DNA of 62,369 nt, from the IMG/VR virus record IMGVR_UViG_3300035681_000025, positions 1 to 62,369 of that record; one strand, written 5' to 3'. The DNA comes from a virus. Below the pieces are notes generated by a model. It did no database searches. It was not told the DNA's origin and saw only the letters and a list, made by a program, of their open reading frames with translations. Every line of letters starts with the position of its first letter. Position 1 is the stretch's first letter. Below are positions 22,146 to 29,434 of this stretch, one piece after another. A program made the position numbers and the translations under genes.

Positions 22146-22182
22146 AACCCGAATTTCTTCGGGTTTAATTTTTTTTCATATG
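22146..22182 (-). terminator. Strong hairpin terminator within the RNA array
   Basis: ACCCGAA-GAAA-TTCGGGT with a long T run on the minus strand and an AT-rich T run on the other, so it may act in both directions. It separates the 28-aa frame and L11/Leu(TAA) from the remainder of the array. Confidence 0.85.
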
Positions 22183-22195
22183 TAAGGAGTACATA

Positions 22196-22282
22196 TCAAA
22201 CAAACCCGTAAAAGTCATATCCTATGGCTGTTCTATCGAACCATGACGGATTAAAACTGATATAGAGTTTTTGTGAAAGCAT
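22196..22282 (-). CDS. Possible 28-aa microprotein with its own late promoter and terminator
   Basis: The frame opens with MLSQKLYISFNPSWF and ends YDFYGFV-stop. A TATTTATA motif (22299-22306) lies 16 bases upstream and a strong terminator directly downstream, after a palindrome ATATGTA-AGGAG-TACATAT. The transcription unit is well delimited; whether the product is the peptide or the RNA is open. Confidence 0.4.
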   Translation of the reverse strand: MLSQKLYISFNPSWFDRTAIGYDFYGFV

Positions 22283-22298
22283 GACGTACTTTTGTTTC

Positions 22299-22306
22299 TA
22301 TAAATA
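22299..22306 (-). promoter_or_regulatory. Late-type promoter motif TATTTATA (minus strand)
   Basis: Within the RNA array, 16 bases upstream of the 28-aa frame at 22196-22282. Confidence 0.45.
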
Positions 22307-22343
22307 TAGCCATACTTCAAAAAAAATCAATCCCCCAAAAAGT

Positions 22344-22458
22344 AGTCAGGACAGGATTCGAACCTGTATGGTATTTTGTATCTGTTCCTGGTGTGTACTT
22401 AACTAGTATCTATACCTCACATTTTAAAAATTAGCGTCTACCATTCCGCCACCTGACT
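22344..22458 (-). ncRNA. Scaffold RNA L11 (115 bases)
   Basis: Consensus acceptor, D-arm and T-arm. TTTAAAA after the D-arm could offer a TAA anticodon, but the flanks pair poorly. A helix GGTAT/ATACC before the T-arm encloses about 37 bases. Confidence 0.6.
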
Positions 22459-22460
22459 AA

Positions 22461-22693
22461 AATATTGGACCTATCAAGAGCACGTATCTAAAGTTAAGAA
22501 GGTCATTAGTTTGATCCACACAAGTATCTACAATTGAAGAGTTCTTTACGAAGTAGTATTAGCGTGTTTTATGCTCGGACTTATACACGGTATCAGTCAT
22601 TTTAGAAGCAGACCTATCGTAAACACTTTTTCAAAGGGTGGAATGAACAAAGCCTAATCCCCGTTGGGTTTAACCAATGAAGGATCCAATATT
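22461..22693 (-). other. Large structured spacer (233 bases) with 8-bp closing helix
   Basis: AATATTGG (22461-22468) pairs perfectly with CCAATATT (22686-22693), 2 bases from L11 on one side and from tRNA-Leu(TAA) on the other. No coding frame with support inside. Confidence 0.55.
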
Positions 22694-22694
22694 G

Positions 22695-22779
22695 TACCAG
22701 AGATGGGACTCGAACCCACACGAGCGCTTAGCCCAATTAATTTTAAGTCAATCTTGTCTGCCTATTCCAACACTCTGGC
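22695..22779 (-). tRNA. tRNA-Leu(TAA)
   Basis: 85 bases, acceptor GCCAGAG/CTCTGGT, anticodon stem ATTGA/TTAAT, loop CTTAAAA, ordinary variable arm. First gene of the array after the main promoter. Confidence 0.93.
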
Positions 22780-22790
22780 AATTTTCATGA

Positions 22791-22802
22791 TTTCAAAGAA
22801 CA
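22791..22802 (-). promoter_or_regulatory. boxA-like antitermination element 1
   Basis: TGTTCTTTGAAA on the minus strand between the main array promoter and the first tRNA; 9 of 12 matches to rrn boxA, and nearly identical to element 2. Confidence 0.55.
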
Positions 22803-22826
22803 AGTCCAATTTGACCCGAACATTTA

Positions 22827-22856
22827 CAAAGATACAACAAACTTGAGTTTAATCAA
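22827..22856 (-). promoter_or_regulatory. Main promoter of the tRNA array, TTG-N19-TATCTTTG
   Basis: TTG (22854-22856), exactly 19 bases, then TATCTTTG (22827-22834) on the minus strand: a full Bacteroidota housekeeping promoter. Confidence 0.8.
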
Positions 22857-22870
22857 ATTTTTTTTCTGTA

Positions 22871-22878
22871 TATTTATA
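22871..22878 (+). promoter_or_regulatory. Late-type promoter motif TATTTATA
   Basis: TATTTATA 3 bases before the ATG at 22882. Confidence 0.5.
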
Positions 22879-22881
22879 CAG

Positions 22882-23748
22882 ATGCACAAAAAGAGTTTTT
22901 TAATTTCAGAAAGTCGAATTAGAGAAATTAGATCTAAATACAAGGAGTACATTGATGCGGAAATAGAAGTAAGTATGTTCATTGCTGAAGGTAATACCAA
23001 TATGTATACCTTATCGTTGAATAATGAATTTATGATACGTACTAAACAAAAATATTTAGATTTTTTGTTAAAGAATTGGTATTCCCCAGGTATGTCTCCA
23101 TTTCGATGGGATCGTGTGGTAGAGTATAATAAACCAAATCCATTAGACACGAGTGAAAATTACAGAGAATGGAGTCTCAGAACGATGTTAGAAATTTTGG
23201 GAACTATGGCGCTTAGGGTCGAAAAAATTGAGTATCTAAATGATTTTGTTAAAGTGGTTTCTCTTTTCGATAGAATGAGCCACAAGTTTACTTATCAGGA
23301 TATCAATCAATTTCCATATTTTGCGGATGTAAAAGACGAGTATTTAAAAATCTTAAAACAAAAAGAGGGTGATACTCCAAAAGCTAAAAAAATATATGAT
23401 GATGGCGAATATTTGGTTGTAGTTCCGTTAAATCATGCGGCCTCGTGTAAATACGGAGCAAATACAAGATGGTGTACAACTGAAACTTCTGATACCCATT
23501 TTAGAAATATTACTCAAAAAGGCCCACTATATTACATAATATCTAAAGTCCTCAAATCTCCTTTTGAGAAATTGGCAATCCATTTTGATTTAAGTAGGGA
23601 TGCTGAAAATATTGAAGATTATGATTGGTGGGATTCTACAGATGACAAAATAGCCTATAAATGGAAACAATTGCTCACAATGGTATATCCAAAGGATATG
23701 TTGAAAACAATGAAAGAAGATTTCGAAATGTTTGGCATAGAATATTGA
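22882..23748 (+). CDS. WCTT-motif phage protein A (288 aa)
   Basis: Start at ATG 22882 (MHKKSFLISESRIREIRSKY), next to the late motif, not the earlier ATG at 22843. The core is DDGEYLVVVPLNHAASCKYG, ANTRWCTTE, then a strand region (GPLYYIISKVLKSPFEKLAI). The gene at 41167-42096 carries the same order (DNDEWLLVRPLTYEA, YGAETKWCTTS, GLLVYCINKNTGLKVAV). The invariant Tyr-Gly-Ala/Thr/Trp-Cys-Thr-Thr suggests an active or binding site. I know this as a recurring large-phage family without assigned function. Confidence 0.65.
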   Translation: MHKKSFLISESRIREIRSKYKEYIDAEIEVSMFIAEGNTNMYTLSLNNEFMIRTKQKYLDFLLKNWYSPGMSPFRWDRVVEYNKPNPLDTSENYREWSLRTMLEILGTMALRVEKIEYLNDFVKVVSLFDRMSHKFTYQDINQFPYFADVKDEYLKILKQKEGDTPKAKKIYDDGEYLVVVPLNHAASCKYGANTRWCTTETSDTHFRNITQKGPLYYIISKVLKSPFEKLAIHFDLSRDAENIEDYDWWDSTDDKIAYKWKQLLTMVYPKDMLKTMKEDFEMFGIEY

Positions 23749-23750
23749 AA

Positions 23751-23884
23751 AAAGAAGAGACTGGTTACCTCTTCAGTACCGTTTTCCCGGTTGACGATCT
23801 TTCTGTTCACACCGATCCTGTGGATCTACAGTGACTGGTTGTTACCTGAGATTGATTACCAGAAAGAACTCACTCAATCTCAAG
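23751..23884 (+). ncRNA. Structured intergenic element, possible small RNA
   Basis: Higher GC than its surroundings. Hairpins AAGAG-ACTGGTTAC-CTCTT and GAGATTG/CAATCTC can form, and GACTGGTT occurs twice. It lies between convergent genes. No open frame of note. Strand uncertain. Confidence 0.35.
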
Positions 23885-23892
23885 CCGGACTT

Positions 23893-24096
23893 TTAAAATT
23901 TGTTTTTTTTGTATATTTTTTTCTGAATGTCCACAACATCTATACCATTTTTGATTCCAAAATTTAAAAAATTTGAGAATGATTCATTAATTAATTTGTT
24001 CATAGGTCTTTTTACAAATTTTAAAAAAACCAAATAACCAATTACAAAAGTGGTTAGAAATCCAATCAAAAATCCAATTATTAATCCTGTAATCAT
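23893..24096 (-). CDS. Small membrane-anchored protein (67 aa)
   Basis: Start at ATG 24096 (MITGLIIGFLIGFLTTFVIG), placed downstream of a TTG-N20-TATCTTTG promoter that overlaps the longer frame. One N-terminal transmembrane helix, then a basic, helical cytoplasmic part (NKLINESFSNFLNFGIKNG). An early membrane protein of unknown role. Confidence 0.55.
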   Translation of the reverse strand: MITGLIIGFLIGFLTTFVIGYLVFLKFVKRPMNKLINESFSNFLNFGIKNGIDVVDIQKKIYKKNKF

Positions 24097-24107
24097 ATTT
24101 TTTCTTA

Positions 24108-24138
24108 CAAAGATAATTGAAAAATTCTCGAAAATCAA
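24108..24138 (-). promoter_or_regulatory. Early promoter TTG-N20-TATCTTTG
   Basis: TTG at 24136-24138 and TATCTTTG at 24108-24115 on the minus strand, upstream of the ATG at 24096. Confidence 0.6.
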
Positions 24139-24165
24139 ATTTTTTTTTTAAGTGTATTTGTATTT

Positions 24166-25770
24166 ATGAAAAAAAGTGTTTTGAAACTAATTAAAAATCT
24201 TTCAAATTTGATCTTAGAAGGGTCAAAGGTCAAAATTTTGGTAGAAAAACTTGGTTTATCTCAAACCACCGCGGAAACTCTACAAAAAATATGTGGAAAT
24301 CTTTCTGTGTGGATTGCAAATAAAATTTTGGATACATCAGCCTTTGGGCCAAGAAATAGACCTTCGTATGTCTCAGTTGAACCTGGGACTATAAATGGTT
24401 ACGTAAGTAATTTTATTCTAAAATATCGTAGCATTATAGTTGGTATTATTGACTATGTTCGAGTACACTTAAATGGAGACATAAGTTCAATTAAACAACT
24501 TAGTTGGTCTCAACTAACTGCACTTCAACATGAATGGCATCATAGTTTACAAATAGGAACTGGAAATATCAATTATGACGAAAAAAACGAAATAATTAAG
24601 GATTTTAGGGACTCTGACGGTTTGGGTTACTATTGGGTAACTTTGGGAACTAATAACTCACCTGAAGAATGTGAACGAATGGGTCATTGTGGTAGGTCTA
24701 GAGCTAATCTATATTCTTTAAGATCGTTTCAAAAATTATCAGACAAATTTACAATAAACCGAAGTCACGTTACCGCGGCAATTGATAATGATGGTGTTGT
24801 GATTCAAATGAAAGGGCCTAAAAATTCTAAACCTGATGAAGAATATATCAAATACATACTTCCACTACTTACTTTGAAAATCCATGATGCTAATAATGGA
24901 TCGGAATATTTTATAAATAAATTTAAAAGTGAATATAGACCTGAAACAGATTTCCAAATTTGGGATCTTTCCAAAGACCAAATAGACACCTTAATGTCCC
25001 AAAGACCTGACCTTTTCAATGGATTTATCACAAAATATAAACTTGCCAAAATGGGATTAATTGATAAAAACCCATTTGAAGGTAAAGATCTTACATTTGA
25101 AATTTCTATCGACCCAGAATCTGTGAAAGATTATGTCGATGGGGATTGGACAGTAAGAAGAAGAACAACTCCAAGTGGTAGAACAATCCAAGTTGGGTTT
25201 TTTGAAACACTTTTGAGTGGAGACTTTTGGGATCATTATGACTATTATGATTATTCCCTGAGTGAACTTATAGACGATGTTAGTAAAAAAAATGCAGAAA
25301 CTATTTGGGGTATAATTAGAGAAACCGCAAATGAACATAGTATTGAAGAAATTCCTGAAGAGCTAGAAGAGGCTATTGAGGAATTTAATGATTTGGTAGA
25401 TATAAAAAGTGCTATAAATTCAGCAAGGAATGATTGTGAAGAGGCCGCAACTTATGACCATTATTATGACACGTTGAAAAGGGCTTTGAGTCAATACGGG
25501 GAAGTGGTTGAAATGAACGACGCTGGCGTTAAATTAAAAATAAATGGTTTTGATTTACTACCATTTTTAGAAAATTCTGATTTGGATGAGATTGCAGAAT
25601 CTATGGAGAGTGCAAATGAAACTTCGTTAGAAATATTTCTATTATATCTTTTTGACTACTACAAAAATATAATTAAACAACCTTCATTCTCTATAGATAG
25701 TCGTTGGAGTCCATGGTGTGATGATAGTGAGTTTAATTCTTACCTTTCTGACAGATTAGCTGATTTGTAA
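24166..25770 (+). CDS. Large conserved phage protein with MGHCG motif (534 aa)
   Basis: Leader MKKSVLKLIKNLSNLILEGS ends in I-L-E. The central region has LQHEWHHSLQIG, NSPEECERMGHCGRSRANLY and HVTAAIDNDGVVIQMKGPKN, an arrangement I recall from other large Bacteroidota phages as one conserved domain with a Cys-His pair (MGHCGR). The later half is acidic and helical. Whether HEWHH binds metal is unclear; the HExxH spacing is met, but no third ligand is evident. A late-type motif TATTTAT directly precedes the start. Function unknown. Confidence 0.55.
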   Translation: MKKSVLKLIKNLSNLILEGSKVKILVEKLGLSQTTAETLQKICGNLSVWIANKILDTSAFGPRNRPSYVSVEPGTINGYVSNFILKYRSIIVGIIDYVRVHLNGDISSIKQLSWSQLTALQHEWHHSLQIGTGNINYDEKNEIIKDFRDSDGLGYYWVTLGTNNSPEECERMGHCGRSRANLYSLRSFQKLSDKFTINRSHVTAAIDNDGVVIQMKGPKNSKPDEEYIKYILPLLTLKIHDANNGSEYFINKFKSEYRPETDFQIWDLSKDQIDTLMSQRPDLFNGFITKYKLAKMGLIDKNPFEGKDLTFEISIDPESVKDYVDGDWTVRRRTTPSGRTIQVGFFETLLSGDFWDHYDYYDYSLSELIDDVSKKNAETIWGIIRETANEHSIEEIPEELEEAIEEFNDLVDIKSAINSARNDCEEAATYDHYYDTLKRALSQYGEVVEMNDAGVKLKINGFDLLPFLENSDLDEIAESMESANETSLEIFLLYLFDYYKNIIKQPSFSIDSRWSPWCDDSEFNSYLSDRLADL

Positions 25771-25793
25771 ACAAATTCCACTGATTGTAACTT

Positions 25794-27047
25794 ATGAAAA
25801 ATTTATCAAATTATTCTCCAAAAATTATTAGATTGACCGAAAACGATTTGGTTAAAATAATAGAAAAGGTTATTTTAGAATCAAAAAGAGATCTGTTAAA
25901 TAAGAATAAAAAGATGGAATATTCTGACTTTGTTGAAAAAGCACAAACTATACATCAACACAAATATAGTTACCCAGAAGAAAATGATATTACATGGGAT
26001 GGGATAGAAAAAACTGGACCAATTAAAGTTGAATGTCAATACCATGAACCTTTTTATATTACACCACTTAATCACATTCATAGAAAAAGTGGTTGTCCTA
26101 AATGTAGACAAAAAGAAAATTTTGAAAAAAAAGCAAAAAAGTACCACTCAATTTCTGGTACTCCAAAATACACTGGATATACAGAAATTGAACTTTCAGA
26201 TAAAAATTTAAATAAGTGTAATGAAATCGAACTATTTTGTCCTGTGAAAGCAAACAACTTTCCTGACGGAAATTTGAATAATTTTGAAGAAGAGCCACAT
26301 GGTTATTTTACAGTTTCACCTAGTAACCACATTGACCCGAATAAAAAAGTAGGTTGTCCTAAGTGTCCAAATGCTAAAGGTAAAAACATAAAAGATGACA
26401 AATTTACCTGGTTAGATAAAATAATTAAAAGTAATGAATCTTTCCTTGAAAATGGAAAATTAATTTATGACTATAATGAAACTATTTTTACAAAAATGAA
26501 TGAAATGGTTACCGTTACTTGTCCAAAACACGGACACGGACCTTGGCCTGTGCGTGCCAGTGCTCATTTACACGATGAATCGGGGTGCCCAAAGTGTTTA
26601 AAGTTTGAAGAATCCAAGGGAGAACTATCAACTGCTAATTATTTTAATAAGAATAAAATTAGTGTTATAGCCAAGAAAGTGTTTGATGGATGTAAAGGAC
26701 GGCCCAACCAAAAAGGAACGTGTAGACTATTGAAATTTGATTTTTACTTACCAGAACTAAAAACCGCAGTAGAAATTGATGGTAGATATCATTTTGAAGA
26801 AATACACGGTAATGATTTGCAATCACAAATCATAAATGATGAAAGAAAAAATGAATTCGTTGAAAATCTAGAAACTATAGAACCTGAAAAATTAATCAGG
26901 ATTGAATATAATTCAGGTAAAATTGACGATTTGATAAAAGATCTAGGAGATCTTTTGGAAAAAATAAAATCTGAGAAAAAAGGCACAATCTTACTTTCTG
27001 ATAAGTACCCCAAAAAAGGGTGGAATGACCCCAACAATAGGGATTAA
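25794..27047 (+). CDS. Zinc-ribbon repeat and VSR/PD-(D/E)XK-like endonuclease with leader (417 aa)
   Basis: Residues 10-31 hold a leader IIRLTENDLVKIIEKVILES, matching those at 7435 and 8919. Then come three repeats with HKYSYPEE, CQYHEPFYITPLNHIH and SGCPKC (CxxC zinc sites). The C-terminal nuclease domain has LLKFDFYLPELKTAVEIDG, RYHFEEI and later NDERKNEFV, with Asp and Glu of the VSR/PD-(D/E)XK type. Similar nucleases occur in many phages, often as mobile genes. The leader suggests it may be packaged in the capsid or processed. The methyltransferase gene ends 5 bases away on the opposite strand. Confidence 0.75.
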   Translation: MKNLSNYSPKIIRLTENDLVKIIEKVILESKRDLLNKNKKMEYSDFVEKAQTIHQHKYSYPEENDITWDGIEKTGPIKVECQYHEPFYITPLNHIHRKSGCPKCRQKENFEKKAKKYHSISGTPKYTGYTEIELSDKNLNKCNEIELFCPVKANNFPDGNLNNFEEEPHGYFTVSPSNHIDPNKKVGCPKCPNAKGKNIKDDKFTWLDKIIKSNESFLENGKLIYDYNETIFTKMNEMVTVTCPKHGHGPWPVRASAHLHDESGCPKCLKFEESKGELSTANYFNKNKISVIAKKVFDGCKGRPNQKGTCRLLKFDFYLPELKTAVEIDGRYHFEEIHGNDLQSQIINDERKNEFVENLETIEPEKLIRIEYNSGKIDDLIKDLGDLLEKIKSEKKGTILLSDKYPKKGWNDPNNRD

Positions 27048-27051
27048 ACAA

Positions 27052-28065
27052 TCAAACTTCCACTATTTCTGTAATTGTATCAGAGATTGTAGGTTCTTGA
27101 ATGTATTCGTAGAAAAATTCTTTAAAGATTACTTCCATAACTGGAACACATATCGAATTACCTGCTAATGAAATGTGGGCTCTAGTTGATAAAGATGTTG
27201 TTAATAGTTTATCGATATCTTGATCATGGACACCCATAAATCTATACCCCTCTCTTGCGGTAAGTGTTCTTACTCTACCATCCCGTGTCATAATTTGTGG
27301 AGACCCACTAGTGGTTAAACAAGGTGAACAAGCGTCTATAGAGTAAATCCGTTTTGCTTGATCATAATTAATATCATTTCGTCTAGCGGCTAACTTACAG
27401 ACAGTGTTTTGTTTTGTTTTGTGTAATGTGAATGGACAATTGATAAACAATGATGAGTCATTAGTTTCCTCAACGAACAACGACATTGGTACTCTAGTTT
27501 TTTTATACTTATCAACATTCATCATCTTTTGTTTAACGTCTTCTAGATCACCATTTAGAACAGACATCATAAAAATTCTTTCTCTGTTTTGTGGACAACC
27601 AAAATCAGCACCATTTAATAATTTCCAAGAAGAACTATATCCTAATTGTTTCAGAAAAAGAATGTGGTTTTCAAATGATTCAATATGTTTTTTAGATATT
27701 AGGTTCTTTACATTTTCCATTAAAAGGTATTTCGGTCTATTCACTGATAAGATTCTTTCCACATCAAATAATAAACCACTTCTTGTACCTTCTTTGATTC
27801 CTTGTTGTTTACCTGAAATTGAAACATCAACACACGGAAAAGAGTATGTCAAAAAGTCACAATTAGGAAATTCATTCTCTTTTATCAGTTTAATATCACC
27901 AAGATTACCGTTAGAGGTTTGGTGTAAAACATCATAACATTCATTTGCTTGGTTAAAATTATCACAGTTAGCAATAACCTCATAATTCACTCCGATATAT
28001 TTTAATGCCAATTCTTGTGTTCCATATCCTGAAAATAATGAAACTATTTTTAATTTATCAGTCAT
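27052..28065 (-). CDS. dcm: DNA (cytosine-5) methyltransferase (337 aa)
   Basis: Start at ATG 28065 (MTDKLKIVSLFSGYGTQELA); an 8-residue upstream extension is unlikely. Motif I VSLFSGYG, motif IV FPCVDVS with the catalytic Pro-Cys, motif VI LLMENVKN, motif VIII QNRERIFM, motifs IX/X YRFMGVHD and AGNSICVPVMEVI are all present in order, so it should be active. The target-recognition region is short. No cognate restriction enzyme is adjacent, so it is probably an orphan protecting phage DNA from host restriction. Confidence 0.92.
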   Translation of the reverse strand: MTDKLKIVSLFSGYGTQELALKYIGVNYEVIANCDNFNQANECYDVLHQTSNGNLGDIKLIKENEFPNCDFLTYSFPCVDVSISGKQQGIKEGTRSGLLFDVERILSVNRPKYLLMENVKNLISKKHIESFENHILFLKQLGYSSSWKLLNGADFGCPQNRERIFMMSVLNGDLEDVKQKMMNVDKYKKTRVPMSLFVEETNDSSLFINCPFTLHKTKQNTVCKLAARRNDINYDQAKRIYSIDACSPCLTTSGSPQIMTRDGRVRTLTAREGYRFMGVHDQDIDKLLTTSLSTRAHISLAGNSICVPVMEVIFKEFFYEYIQEPTISDTITEIVEV

Positions 28066-28130
28066 CTTTTTTTTTAATAAATATAACAATTTACGACTAC
28101 AGTGTCAATTTTTTTTTAAAAGTTACTATT

Positions 28131-28138
28131 TATAGTAA
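28131..28138 (+). promoter_or_regulatory. Late-type motif TATTTATA inside a palindrome
   Basis: GTTACTA-TTTA-TAGTAAC forms a hairpin around the motif, about 57 bases upstream of the ATG at 28194; TAACCC/GGGTTA adds a second hairpin in the leader. Confidence 0.35.
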
Positions 28139-28193
28139 CCCATAGAATAATAAAGGGTTATGCTTATTAATCAAATTAAAATGTCCTAAAATT

Positions 28194-29225
28194 ATGAAAT
28201 ATATCTTGTCCGAAAAAAATTTGACATACATCGTAGACTATGTGAGTGAAGCTCAAACAGCGGATGACCTAGTATCGGTATACAAAGTTCCATTTCAAAT
28301 TGATGGTAAAACTTACAATTATTACACTGTAACGAGTAAAAAAACTAATGAAGTGATTCCTCTGTTAATTTCACAGGCAAAAAATAGATACAAAAATAAT
28401 AAATATAGAGAAATTTCAGTAGACAAATATGGACAACCAACCAAACCCGAAGACAGTTATTTATATCAATGGATTGTAGATAGAATGATTACTGAAACAG
28501 AGGATAATGTCGATTCTTATGATAGTAGATTTTTCACAAACTATTTTAAACAATTTTTTGGTGAACCCGAATTACTTACACCCGAACCAATTAGAAGAGA
28601 AGAAGCCAATAAAATGAGGAATCAACTTTTTTTCCAGGATGGTGAATCCTTCAAATCTAAAATGAGTTCGATACAAAAAGTCAACAAAGATGCGTTCACT
28701 CAAGAATTTGAAAAAATAACTGGGAAAAAAATGGAAAATGTTGTATATTTTAGTCAACCATATGTAAACTTTTCTAATAAATTTATTGATTTTGGCAAAG
28801 AACGAGTAGGTGGAACTACACTCGGACCAAATGCGCTAAACTATTGGAATAAATTTTCAACCTACAACAACGAAGACCCTACTGATAATAAATTTTGTAT
28901 CGTTAGTTGGAAACCTTTCCAAAAATTAATGAATGACCCACAATTAGTGAACGAACCTAGTTATGAAAAAATTAATGCTGAATTGAATGAAATTTTATTA
29001 AGTCCACAATTTGTAAAAATTAATAGAAAAATATTAGGATTTTCAGATGCACAAACTTATCGGTTGATTCCTATGACAAAAAAATTACCTTTTATGAATT
29101 ATATTTGTAAAAAAAGATTTGAAAGAGCGGCAAAGGGTTCTGAGACTATTGTACCACAAACAGCCTTGAAAACTGGAAAATCAATTACAACTCCACTTTA
29201 CACAAAAAAAAGTAAGAAAAAATGA
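28194..29225 (+). CDS. Hypothetical late protein (343 aa)
   Basis: Begins MKYILSEKNLTYIVDYVSEA with L-S-E and V-S-E near the N-terminus. The body is soluble with many aromatic residues (FSQPYVNFSNKFIDFGKERV), and the C-terminus is basic (KSITTPLYTKKSKKK). No domain recognised. Overlaps the next gene by 4 bases (ATGA), implying coupled translation. Confidence 0.55.
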   Translation: MKYILSEKNLTYIVDYVSEAQTADDLVSVYKVPFQIDGKTYNYYTVTSKKTNEVIPLLISQAKNRYKNNKYREISVDKYGQPTKPEDSYLYQWIVDRMITETEDNVDSYDSRFFTNYFKQFFGEPELLTPEPIRREEANKMRNQLFFQDGESFKSKMSSIQKVNKDAFTQEFEKITGKKMENVVYFSQPYVNFSNKFIDFGKERVGGTTLGPNALNYWNKFSTYNNEDPTDNKFCIVSWKPFQKLMNDPQLVNEPSYEKINAELNEILLSPQFVKINRKILGFSDAQTYRLIPMTKKLPFMNYICKKRFERAAKGSETIVPQTALKTGKSITTPLYTKKSKKK

Positions 29226-29431
29226 ACAACGAAAAAATTGCAAAAATTCTGAATCTTGAATCTGTAATTTTTGACATGAGGAAAAAAGATGAGACAGTAC
29301 CTGACAATCTTCTCATTAATCTCAACAAAATGTATAACACCTTAACAGATGATGAATTGACCTATGTTGAAAAGAAACTTAAAGCCAAACTTGTCGAAGA
29401 TTACGATGAGATTTTGATAAAAGGTAAGTAG
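29222..29431 (+). CDS. Small helical protein (69 aa)
   Basis: Begins MNNEKIAKILNLESVIFDMR; all-helical, charged, no Cys. Start overlaps the preceding stop (ATGA). Probably a small partner or chaperone of the 343-aa protein (inference from coupling). Confidence 0.55.
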   Translation: MNNEKIAKILNLESVIFDMRKKDETVPDNLLINLNKMYNTLTDDELTYVEKKLKAKLVEDYDEILIKGK

Positions 29432-29434
29432 TCT

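Noticed and set aside
16325-22458. Repeated 24-base unit at irregular intervals as a CRISPR-like array
   Set aside because: The repeats are the T-arm and acceptor of tRNA-like RNAs, are paired with a second conserved block (acceptor/D-arm), and spacing is irregular with unrelated tRNAs in between.
22843-22881. Longer start of the WCTT protein A
   Set aside because: The extra 13 residues would lie upstream of, and across, the late promoter motif that directly precedes the ATG at 22882.
24166-25770. QHEWHH in the 534-aa protein as a metallopeptidase site
   Set aside because: The HExxH spacing fits, but no third ligand is evident and the stronger conserved feature is the MGHCGR region; not called as a protease.
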